Positions 5,935 to 11,223 of a stretch of DNA of 11,223 nt are shown in pieces. Position 1 is the first letter of the stretch; the number at the start of each line of letters is the position of its first letter. The stretch spans positions 1 to 11,223 of the forward strand of contig JAEDJR010000056.1 in NCBI GenBank assembly GCA_016296235.1, in the 5' to 3' direction. The position numbers and the translations under genes were made by a program. This DNA is from Oscillospiraceae bacterium. Its GTDB lineage: Bacteria > Bacillota > Clostridia > Oscillospirales > Oscillospiraceae. The notes under the pieces were generated by a model. It searched no databases. It had not been told where the DNA came from and was given only the letters and a program-made list of their open reading frames with translations.

Positions 5935-6954
5935 CTACCTCCTTTCCGTACCGATGGAAACGGCGTGGCAGACCGCAGGAATACTCTCGCCCTGCTGGGT
6001 GGACAGGGGAGACATCAGCGCGCCGGTGCCGCAGAAGAGCACGTTGCGCAGCTTTTTCTTCTCCATCTGCCGCAGAAGATAGCCGCACAGCACCACGCTG
6101 CCGCAGCCGCAGCCGGAGCCTCCGGCGTGGACGTCCTGCTTTTCCAGATCAAAAATCATCACGCCGCAGTCGTTGTATACCCCGCCGATGCCCACGCCGT
6201 CCCGGCGGAACAGATCCAGGATAATTTCCTTGCCCACGCTGCCCAGATCGCCGGTGACAATGAGATCGTAGTCCGAGGGAGACAGCTGCAGATCGTCAAA
6301 ATGGGCCCGCAGGGTCTCGTAGGCCGCCGGGGCCATGGCCGCGCCCATGTTGTTGGCGTCCTTGATGCCGTAGTCCACCACGGCGCCCACGGTGGCGGCG
6401 TTGAGGAAGGGCCCCTGCTCCCGGCGGCCCAGCAGAATGCAGCCGGCCCCGGTGACGGTCCATTGGGCGGTGGGCGTCCGCTGCCCGCCGTAGCCCAGGG
6501 GATAGCGGTACTGCCGCTCCGCCGAGGCAAAGTGGGAAGAGCTGACGGCGGCAGCGATCCGGGCATAGCCGCCGTTGACTGCCATACCCGCCAGACACAG
6601 GCCTTCGGCCATGGTGGAACAGGCGCCGTACAATCCCAGAAACGGCACGCCAGAATCCCGGATGGCGAAGCTGGAGCTGATGCACTGGTTCAGCAGATCG
6701 CCCGCGAACAGCGCATCCAGATCCTGATTGTGAACGCCGGCTTTTTTCCTGGCGGTTTCCAGGGCCAGCTCCTGCATTTTGCTTTCCGCCTTTTCCCAGG
6801 AGGACTGGCCCCACTTGGTATCGGTGTTGGTCTCATCAAAATAGGCCTTCAGCGGCCCCTCCTGTTCCTTTTTCCCGGCAATGGCGCTGGAGGCCAGGAT
6901 AGCGGGATGCTGGTCAAACACGAAGCTCTGCCGGCCCCGGTGGAGAATTCCCAT
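5935..6954 (-). CDS. spoVAD: Stage V sporulation protein AD
   Basis: This 339-residue thiolase-fold protein of the SpoVA complex is known in Bacillus to bind dipicolinic acid. Family blocks visible are GDLLNQCISSSFAIRD, LYGACSTMAEGLCLAG (the thiolase-like Cys region), SSHFASAERQYRYPLGYGGQ, GAAMAPAAYETL, YDLIVTGDLGSVG and HAGGSGCGCGS. Length equals the Bacillus protein (338). The start at 6954 (MGILHRG) is preferred because AAAGGAG ends 8 bases upstream; ATG 6960 is only 2 bases from it, and ATG 6996 would lie upstream of the predicted transcript start. A sigma-G promoter precedes it. spoVAC, which normally lies just upstream in Bacillus and Clostridium, is absent here; the next gene is a divergent dus. 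Confidence 0.95.
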   Translation of the reverse strand: MGILHRGRQSFVFDQHPAILASSAIAGKKEQEGPLKAYFDETNTDTKWGQSSWEKAESKMQELALETARKKAGVHNQDLDALFAGDLLNQCISSSFAIRDSGVPFLGLYGACSTMAEGLCLAGMAVNGGYARIAAAVSSSHFASAERQYRYPLGYGGQRTPTAQWTVTGAGCILLGRREQGPFLNAATVGAVVDYGIKDANNMGAAMAPAAYETLRAHFDDLQLSPSDYDLIVTGDLGSVGKEIILDLFRRDGVGIGGVYNDCGVMIFDLEKQDVHAGGSGCGCGSVVLCGYLLRQMEKKKLRNVLFCGTGALMSPLSTQQGESIPAVCHAVSIGTERR

Positions 6955-6974
6955 ATTCATCGCTCCTTTGCGCT

Positions 6975-7004
6975 TAGTATGCGAAAAAAACCGCAAACTA
7001 TGAA
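6975..7004 (-). promoter_or_regulatory. Sigma-G-type promoter for spoVAD-spoVAE
   Basis: Minus strand: TTCATA (6999-7004), 17-base spacer, CATACTA (6975-6981). The -10 box is identical to that of the Asn/Gln-rich gene and the spacing is the same. Transcription should begin near 6968, about 14 bases before the preferred ATG. Confidence 0.72.
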
Positions 7005-7009
7005 TCCGG

Positions 7010-7038
7010 TTGTGTCAAATGGATTTTTATGATACAAT
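7010..7038 (+). promoter_or_regulatory. Probable sigma-A promoter for the dusB-sigma-anti-sigma operon
   Basis: TTGTGT (7010-7015), 17 bases, TACAAT (7033-7038). The -10 is good and the -35 is weak. It lies only 5 bases from the spoVAD -35 box on the other strand, so the two divergent promoters are back to back. Confidence 0.5.
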
Positions 7039-7060
7039 CGGGTGAAACGAGGTGATCCCC

Positions 7061-8026
7061 TTGCGAATTGGAACCTTAGAGACCGGCGGCCTGACGGTGC
7101 TGGCGCCCATGGCCGGCGTCACGGACCTGGCCTTCCGAACCATCTGCGCCCGGATGGGTGCGGCGGTGACGGTGACGGAGATGGTGTCCTCCCGGGCGCT
7201 GGTCTATCAGGATAAAAAAAGCATCGGTCTTTTGAAAAAAACGCCGGTGGGCCTGTGCGGGGCACAGATTTTCGGCAACGATCCGGAGATCATGGCCCAG
7301 GGAGCAAAACTGGCCCTGGCCCACTCCGGCTGCGATTTTCTCGATCTCAATATGGGCTGCCCCATGCCCAAAATCGTCAACAACGGCGACGGCAGCGCTC
7401 TGATGAAGGATCCGGCTCTGGCCGGGCGGATTGTCCGGGCTGTGGTTGACGCCGTGGATGTGCCGGTGACGGTCAAGACCCGCCTGGGCTGGGACCGTGG
7501 CAGCGTCAATGTGGTGGAGCTGGCCAAGGTTCTTCAGGACAACGGCGCAGCGGCCATTGCCGTCCATGGACGAACCAAATCCATGCTGTATTCCGGCCGG
7601 GCGGATTGGGATACCATCCGTGCCGTCAAGGAGGCCGTTTCCGTTCCGGTCATTGCCAACGGCGATATCTTCGGCCCCAACGAGGCGGTGAGCTGCCTGC
7701 GGCGCACCGGAGCGAATCTGGTGATGATCGGCCGCAGCGCCTTCGGCAATCCCTGGGTGTTCCGGCAGGTCTGCGCAGCCCTGGCAGGGGAGCCGGTGCC
7801 GGAGCTGCCGCCTTTGGCCCATCGGGTGGATACGGCCGTGGAGCAGTTCGAGCTGGCCAGAGCGGACAAGGGCGAGCACATCGCCTGCCTGGAGGCCAGA
7901 AAGCACTTCGCCTGGTACCTGCGGGGCGTGGCCCACAGCGGTTATTATAAGGAACAAATCTCCGCCATCCAGTCCATGGAGGATATTTACAGGATTGCGG
8001 CAGGAATCAAACGCGACCTGAGGTGA
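7061..8026 (+). CDS. dusB: tRNA-dihydrouridine synthase (DusB/NifR3 family)
   Basis: This FMN-dependent enzyme reduces uridines in the D-loop of tRNA with NADPH; it is cytoplasmic and 321 residues long. The TIM-barrel begins with LTVLAPMAGVTDLAFRTIC. The catalytic cysteine is in LDLNMGCPMPKIVNNGDGSA (Cys about 100). The FMN/tRNA site blocks VTVKTRLGW, IAVHGRTKSMLYSG, ANGDIF and MIGRSAFGNPWVF follow, then a helical C-terminal domain. A TTG start at 7061 is chosen: GAGGTGATC (7049-7057) is a nine-base match to the 16S rRNA 3' end and lies at good distance, whereas a GTG at 7052 sits within that site. The longer 324-residue form cannot be excluded. The sigma factor gene starts 4 bases after its stop. 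Confidence 0.93.
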   Translation: MRIGTLETGGLTVLAPMAGVTDLAFRTICARMGAAVTVTEMVSSRALVYQDKKSIGLLKKTPVGLCGAQIFGNDPEIMAQGAKLALAHSGCDFLDLNMGCPMPKIVNNGDGSALMKDPALAGRIVRAVVDAVDVPVTVKTRLGWDRGSVNVVELAKVLQDNGAAAIAVHGRTKSMLYSGRADWDTIRAVKEAVSVPVIANGDIFGPNEAVSCLRRTGANLVMIGRSAFGNPWVFRQVCAALAGEPVPELPPLAHRVDTAVEQFELARADKGEHIACLEARKHFAWYLRGVAHSGYYKEQISAIQSMEDIYRIAAGIKRDLR

Positions 8027-8030
8027 CAAG

Positions 8031-8651
8031 ATGACAGAGGAAAAAGATCTGATCCGGCAGGTTCTGGACGGCGACCAGGAGGCCTTCGGCCAGCTGGTGA
8101 CGGCCTATGAAAAGCCGGTCTACAACCTGTGCCTGCGGATGACGGGAAATCCGGAGGATGCCCGGGATCTTGCCCAGGAGGCCTTCCTCAAAGCCTGGCG
8201 GGGTCTGCGGTTCTATAAATTCGAAGCGGCCTTTTCCACCTGGCTCTACCGGCTGACCAGCAATGTCTGCATTGATTTTTTGCGGCGGCAGAAGCGGCAT
8301 CAGACGGTGTCCCTGACGGTGGAGGACGACCAGGAGAGCGCCGTGGAGGTGGAGCTGGCGGATCCCGCACCCTTGCCGGAGGAGCAGGTGCTCTATGACG
8401 AGCAGCGCCGGGCGGTGGCCGCCGCCATGGAGCAGCTGGAGGACGACTTCCGCCTGATCCTGACCCTGCGGGTGGTGGAGGACTTGCCCTATGAGGAAAT
8501 CGCGTCGATCATGGATCTGAAGGTCGGCACGGTCAAATCCCGCCTGGCCCGGGCCAGAAACAAATTGAAGAAAATCCTGTTACAAAGTGGGAACAATTTG
8601 TATTCCCATTCGTCCAATACCACAGAAGGGGGGATGCGTCATGAATTGTGA
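8031..8651 (+). CDS. ECF-type RNA polymerase sigma factor
   Basis: This 206-residue sigma-70-family factor has only regions 2 and 4. Region 2 (about residues 24-90) carries NPEDARDLAQEAFLKAW and AAFSTWLYRLTSNVCIDFLR, for core binding and -10 recognition. Region 4 (about 130-182) carries QLEDDFRLILTLRVVEDLPY, EEIASIMDLKVGTVKSRLAR and ARNKLKK, the -35-binding helix-turn-helix. A GAGGTGA ribosome site overlaps the dusB stop 5 bases before ATG 8031. The last 11 bases overlap the downstream anti-sigma gene in another frame, so the pair is translationally coupled. SigW-like envelope stress control is the usual role of this class; the target regulon cannot be seen here. Confidence 0.94.
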   Translation: MTEEKDLIRQVLDGDQEAFGQLVTAYEKPVYNLCLRMTGNPEDARDLAQEAFLKAWRGLRFYKFEAAFSTWLYRLTSNVCIDFLRRQKRHQTVSLTVEDDQESAVEVELADPAPLPEEQVLYDEQRRAVAAAMEQLEDDFRLILTLRVVEDLPYEEIASIMDLKVGTVKSRLARARNKLKKILLQSGNNLYSHSSNTTEGGMRHEL

Positions 8652-9411
8652 GGAAGCGCTGGTGCTGCTCAGCGGGCATCTGGATCATGAGAATACGGCA
8701 GAGGAAGAGGCGCAGCTCCAAACCCACTTGCAGGCTTGTCCGGACTGCCGGCAGCTGCTGGCTGTGTTTGAGGCGGCGGACGCGGGCCTGCTGTCTTTGG
8801 AAGCGGAACCGCCGGCGGATTTCCGGGACGGTGTGATGAACGCCGTCCGGCAGGAGGCGGCCGGGAAGAAAAAGCGCCGCTCCGTGTGGGCGGGACTGGC
8901 GGTGGCGGCTGCGCTGACCGTGGTGGTCGGTACCACAGCGCTGCGCTCTGCGGGGCAGAGCAACGGGACCGCAGCGCCCCAGGCCGCCGCATTCCGGACG
9001 ATGGTGACGGAGGAAGCGGCTGCCGCACCGGAACCGGCCGCAGAAACGGCGCCGAACGTGCAGGCAGCTATGGATTCTGTGTCCATTGAGAGTGCCATGG
9101 AGCAGCCGGATACGGATGAAGCCATGCTGTTTACCGCCGAACCCAATGCGGGCGCCTCTATGAGCAACGATTTAGTGTCCTGTGACCCTCAGACACTGGC
9201 CGATCTGCGAGGGGCCGACGTGGCAGTGACCGGGGAGCTCTTGCCGGAAATGGAGCTGTGCCCCTGTGAAACCCTGGAGAACGGCCTGCTGCTGTATTGC
9301 CTGGAGGGATCTGGCGCAGCGGCGGAGCTGAGCCGGCTCTATGGTGTGGAGCTGTTCCGGCCGGCGCAATACGGAAGCGAGAACGTGTCCTACGCATTGC
9401 TGCTGCAATAA
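8641..9411 (+). CDS. Zinc-finger membrane anti-sigma factor
   Basis: This 256-residue cognate anti-sigma factor has an N-terminal ZAS domain with the HxxxCxxC motif (H29, C33, C36 in LQTHLQACPDC) and the common MNCEEAL start. A basic patch KKKRR (77-81) precedes one membrane helix of about residues 83-101. Next comes an Ala/Pro/Glu-rich extracytoplasmic linker and a small C-terminal domain (about 170-256). It should hold the ECF sigma factor at the membrane until a signal triggers proteolysis. ATG 8641 is supported by GAAGGGGGG upstream and overlaps the sigma gene by 11 bases. No terminator is visible after it; a 59-base palindrome begins 13 bases downstream. Confidence 0.9.
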   Translation: MNCEEALVLLSGHLDHENTAEEEAQLQTHLQACPDCRQLLAVFEAADAGLLSLEAEPPADFRDGVMNAVRQEAAGKKKRRSVWAGLAVAAALTVVVGTTALRSAGQSNGTAAPQAAAFRTMVTEEAAAAPEPAAETAPNVQAAMDSVSIESAMEQPDTDEAMLFTAEPNAGASMSNDLVSCDPQTLADLRGADVAVTGELLPEMELCPCETLENGLLLYCLEGSGAAAELSRLYGVELFRPAQYGSENVSYALLLQ

Positions 9412-9424
9412 TTTCCAGAGTATT

Positions 9425-9483
9425 ATATTCTCCGCTTGACACACTAAACCGAAAGGGGTGTTGGTGTGTGAAGCGGAGAATAT
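9425..9483 (+). promoter_or_regulatory. Long inverted repeat enclosing the RBS and start codon of the M23 gene
   Basis: The 20-base arms 9425-9444 and 9464-9483 are complementary except for one G/G mismatch (9438/9470). Pairing continues inward by one T-G wobble and two T-A pairs, leaving a loop of about 13 bases (9448-9460) that holds AAAGGGG. The GTG start codon 9468-9470 and the first codons lie in the right arm. In RNA this would form a 23-bp hairpin hiding the start codon. As DNA it could be an operator. No T-run follows it beyond TATTTTTA. Confidence 0.8.
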
Positions 9484-10415
9484 TTTTACTTGTTATGACA
9501 GCCGGGCTGCTGATGCTCCCGGCCCAGGCGGCGGAGGACTACATCAAATGGGTGGAGTTTGACGTCTCCTGCGCTGCCATGGAGCGGGCGCTGCAGCTGG
9601 AGCAGCAGTACCGGGAGCAGGATCGGGTGGTGAACTGGATCGACCAGCTGGCCCTGGCCGCCACACGGACGGGCAGCGGGCGATTCCCGGTCTCTGCCGT
9701 GGATCGGGCGGCAAAGGAATTGGCCTCCGACCGGTCGCCGAAGGAATTCCTGGGAAACCAGTACCGGTATTATCAATACTACCGGGAGGCCTACGGTGCG
9801 GTGCTCCGGGGGCTGGTGGGAAGCTATGAGATTCAGACCCCGGAAGGGGAGTGGAAGCCCGCCTACGGCGTCAAGGCCTTTTCTCCCATCGCGGCGGGCT
9901 ACTGGTACAATCACTATGACGACTTCGGCGCCGGCCGCAGCTATGGCTTCCGGCGGAAGCATTTGGGCAACGACTTGATGGGCAGCCTGGGAACGCCCAT
10001 TGTGGCGGTGGAGGGCGGCACGGTGGAGGCCATGGGCTGGAACCAGTACGGCGGCTGGCGGATTGGAATCCGCTCCCACGACCGGCTGCGGTATTACTAC
10101 TATGCCCATCTGCGGAAGGATACGCCCTTCGCACCGGGACTGGAGGTGGGAGACACGGTGCAGGCCGGCGATGTCATCGGCTTTATGGGCCGCACCGGCT
10201 ATTCCACCCGGGAAAACGTCAACAACATCGAGGTGGTGCACCTGCATTTCGGTCTCCAATTGGTGTTTGACGAAAGCCAGAAGGAGTGCAGCAGCGAAAT
10301 CTGGGTGGACGTGTATGATATTGTCAACTTCCTGGCGCAGCACCGCAGCTCCGTCCAGTATGACGCCGATGCAAAAACCTGGAAGCGGCTGTATCCCTAC
10401 CGGGATCTGGATTGA
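9468..10415 (+). CDS. Exported M23 (LytM-type) metallopeptidase
   Basis: This 315-residue protein is a predicted cell-wall endopeptidase acting outside the membrane. The N-terminus MKRRIFLLVMTAGLLMLPAQ is a clear signal peptide with likely cleavage after AQA (about residue 21). An uncharacterised helical region (about 25-130) precedes the peptidase domain (about 155-295). All five expected active-site residues are visible: H165 and D169 (KHLGND), H214 (YYAHLR), and H258 and H260 (VVHLHFG). GDTVQAGDVIGFMGRTGYS is typical of the LytM fold. The GTG start at 9468 follows AAAGGGG by 9 bases; both lie in a long hairpin, so translation is probably controlled. It follows the anti-sigma gene in the same direction and may be read through from it. 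Confidence 0.92.
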   Translation: MKRRIFLLVMTAGLLMLPAQAAEDYIKWVEFDVSCAAMERALQLEQQYREQDRVVNWIDQLALAATRTGSGRFPVSAVDRAAKELASDRSPKEFLGNQYRYYQYYREAYGAVLRGLVGSYEIQTPEGEWKPAYGVKAFSPIAAGYWYNHYDDFGAGRSYGFRRKHLGNDLMGSLGTPIVAVEGGTVEAMGWNQYGGWRIGIRSHDRLRYYYYAHLRKDTPFAPGLEVGDTVQAGDVIGFMGRTGYSTRENVNNIEVVHLHFGLQLVFDESQKECSSEIWVDVYDIVNFLAQHRSSVQYDADAKTWKRLYPYRDLD

Positions 10416-10474
10416 GCCTGTTGTGCCAATGGGGAATACGACAGGATTCGTTTTGCTGAGAAACAGCGGAAGCC

Positions 10475-10564
10475 TGTAGGGCGCGACGACCCGGCGCGCC
10501 GTTTGGCAGTTGGCAAAGGAATGCAGCTGCCTGCAAACGGCACGCCCAGTGGTCGTGCCCTACA
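10475..10564. repeat. MITE-like palindromic intergenic repeat
   Basis: The 31-base arms TGTAGGGCGCGACGACCC... (10475-10505) and its inverse ending GTGGTCGTGCCCTACA (10534-10564) match at 26 of 31 positions around a 28-base centre. Differences between arms are scattered. No flanking target duplication is evident. It resembles TGTAGGG-ended repeats I associate with intergenic regions of gut Firmicutes; copy number cannot be judged from one window. Confidence 0.65.
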
Positions 10565-10588
10565 AAAGCACGTTCATACATGCGTGTC

Positions 10589-10619
10589 GATTGCGGGTCG
10601 CGAAGCGACGCGGTAATCC
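10589..10619. repeat. Second short palindromic repeat (ATTGCGGGTCGC / GCGACGCGGTAAT)
   Basis: A perfect core stem GTCGC-GAA-GCGAC (10597-10609) is flanked by imperfectly matching GATTGCGG and CGGTAATCC. It resembles the ATTGCGAG...GAAGCGACG...GGCAATCC type of dispersed palindromic repeat seen in many bacterial intergenic regions. It lies 24 bases after the first repeat. Confidence 0.5.
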
Positions 10620-10783
10620 GTACGCCATAGGCTGCAGGGCTCCGGGCGCTTCTGTCAAGAATGCGCAATTGTCTGGAGATGTGGTTTTGACGGAATGCCG
10701 CGTCTGGTCTTGTGGAATTGTGTTTTTTCTACAGTGTGTAGTAAGATGCGAAGAATTTTTCCAACAAAATAATGGAAAAACCA

Positions 10784-10812
10784 TTGACAGAAAGCGTTTT
10801 TCATATTAAATT
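10784..10812 (+). promoter_or_regulatory. Probable sigma-A promoter for metF
   Basis: TTGACA (10784-10789), 17 bases, TAAATT (10807-10812): perfect -35, 4/6 -10. An inverted repeat TTTTTCC (10756-10762)/GGAAAAA (10774-10780) lies directly upstream and could bind a regulator or act as an UP-like AT-rich element. Confidence 0.6.
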
Positions 10813-10826
10813 GTATGTGAACATTT

Positions 10827-10881
10827 GGCAGCCCGGTGGAAGCCACACCGCGGCGCTGCCCGGTTCCGGCGGCCTGCCGGA
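10827..10881 (+). promoter_or_regulatory. Structured 5' leader of metF
   Basis: GGCAGC (10827-10832) pairs with GCTGCC (10855-10860) and encloses a nested CGGTG/CACCG stem (10834-10838 with 10846-10850). A separate TCCGGC/GCCGGA stem (10865-10870 with 10876-10881) follows. I find no match to S-box, cobalamin or tetrahydrofolate riboswitch consensus by eye. There is no T-run, so any control would more likely be translational. The metF ribosome site GAGG lies at 10901-10904. Confidence 0.5.
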
Positions 10882-10913
10882 GAGAAAAATCTTTGTATTT
10901 GAGGTAATCAACA

Positions 10914-11223
10914 ATGCGAGTATCTGAAATTTTTGAAAAGCGTGCGGCATTCTCTTTTGAAGTGTTCCCCCCCAAGACCGACGTCGGCATGGAGAAGCTC
11001 TGCGGTGAGGGCGGCGTTCTGGAGCAGCTGTACACCCTGCATCCCGACTACATCTCCTGCACCTACGGCGCGGGCGGCACCAACGTTGGCAAGAACCTGG
11101 AGGTTCTGGATAAGATCCAGAAGGACGGCAAGTGCACCCCTGTGACCCACTTCACCTGCATCGGCAACACCAAGGAAGGCATCAAGGAGCAGCTGCAGAC
11201 CTACCTGGATCACGGCATCAACC
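10914..11223 (+). CDS. metF: Methylenetetrahydrofolate reductase, 3'-truncated by the window
   Basis: The first 103 codons of a MetF TIM-barrel flavoprotein, which reduces 5,10-methylene-THF to 5-methyl-THF for methionine synthesis or the Wood-Ljungdahl methyl branch. The N-terminal FSFEVFPPKTD motif carries the conserved Glu. PDYISCTYGAGGTN and PVTHFTCIG match the FAD-binding and folate-binding strands of the family. ATG 10914 follows GAGG at 9-base spacing. The gene starts its own transcription unit with a promoter and a structured leader. Its expected partner metV is far upstream at 2485, separated by unrelated genes; the two may still work together as MetFV. Confidence 0.94.
   Translation, partial: MRVSEIFEKRAAFSFEVFPPKTDVGMEKLCGEGGVLEQLYTLHPDYISCTYGAGGTNVGKNLEVLDKIQKDGKCTPVTHFTCIGNTKEGIKEQLQTYLDHGIN

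Larger units (their letters stand above)
10416..10913. other. 498-base gap between the M23 gene and metF
   Basis: No credible gene is seen on either strand. From left to right it holds a weak GCTG-AGAAA-CAGC stem-loop (about 10455-10467) without a T-run, the two palindromic repeats (10475-10564 and 10589-10619), about 130 bases with nothing recognised, a TTTTTCC/GGAAAAA inverted repeat (10756-10780), a sigma-A promoter (10784-10812) and a GC-rich structured leader (10827-10881). The AT-rich part from about 10740 to 10820 contrasts with the GC-rich leader. Confidence 0.7.

Noticed and set aside
7013..7019. TTGACA on the minus strand upstream of spoVAD as a sigma-A promoter
   Set aside because: Seventeen bases downstream there is TGCGGT, not a -10 box; the CATACTA element gives a better and stage-appropriate promoter.
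5914..7032. 372-codon open frame on the plus strand
   Set aside because: It is antisense to spoVAD, which is firmly identified, and spans its promoter.
7076..8029. 317-codon open frame on the minus strand
   Set aside because: It is the antisense shadow of dusB.
9436..9464. TTGACA before the M23 gene as a promoter
   Set aside because: No -10 box at suitable spacing; the hexamer lies in the left arm of the hairpin and is explained by it.
10510..10809. 99-codon plus-strand frame in the gap before metF
   Set aside because: It runs across both palindromic repeats and the metF -35 box, has no family resemblance, and its composition is patchy.
10827..10881. Cobalamin riboswitch in the metF leader
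   Set aside because: The GCGGCCTGCC stretch is only superficially like a B12 box, and the conserved core and spacing are absent.

Overview
The window looks like a chromosomal segment of a GC-rich, spore-forming member of the Clostridia, most likely a gut Oscillospirales (Flavonifractor/Oscillibacter-like). The evidence is two-subunit glycine decarboxylase, an acetogen-type MetV, spoVA sporulation genes with sigma-G-like promoters, strong AGGAGG ribosome binding sites and high GC. The genus is inference. I see no rRNA, tRNA, CRISPR, transposase or phage gene.

Layout. (1) 1-3135, plus strand: one-carbon block with the 3' part of gcvPA, gcvPB (ATGA overlap) and metV, closed by a strong bidirectional terminator. 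(2) 3225-5325: a minus-strand EamA transporter, a divergently expressed 88-residue conserved hypothetical, and a DUF2975 membrane protein paired with a Cro/CI regulator behind a strong promoter embedded in TTATCG/CGATAA half-sites. (3) 5374-6954, minus strand: sporulation block. spoVAD and spoVAE are driven by a sigma-G-like promoter. Downstream lies a 44-codon gene, too small for usual gene callers, made almost only of Asn and Gln, with its own near-consensus sigma-G promoter. (4) 7061-9411, plus strand: dusB, an ECF sigma factor and its zinc-finger anti-sigma factor, tightly packed. (5) 9468-10415: an exported M23 (LytM-type) peptidase whose GTG start lies inside a long hairpin. (6) 10416-10913: a 498-base gap with two palindromic repeats, a promoter and a structured leader, followed by the 5' part of metF.

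How it fits together. GcvPA/GcvPB release the C1 unit of glycine as methylene-THF, which MetF with MetV reduces to methyl-THF. metV and metF, usually adjacent in acetogens, are separated here by about 7.8 kb of unrelated genes. SpoVAD/SpoVAE serve dipicolinic acid uptake into the forespore. The Asn/Gln-rich gene is probably expressed at the same stage, and I regard it as the most novel item in the window. The ECF sigma/anti-sigma pair is probably a cell-envelope stress module, which suits the neighbouring cell-wall hydrolase, although that gene has no obvious ECF promoter that I can define.
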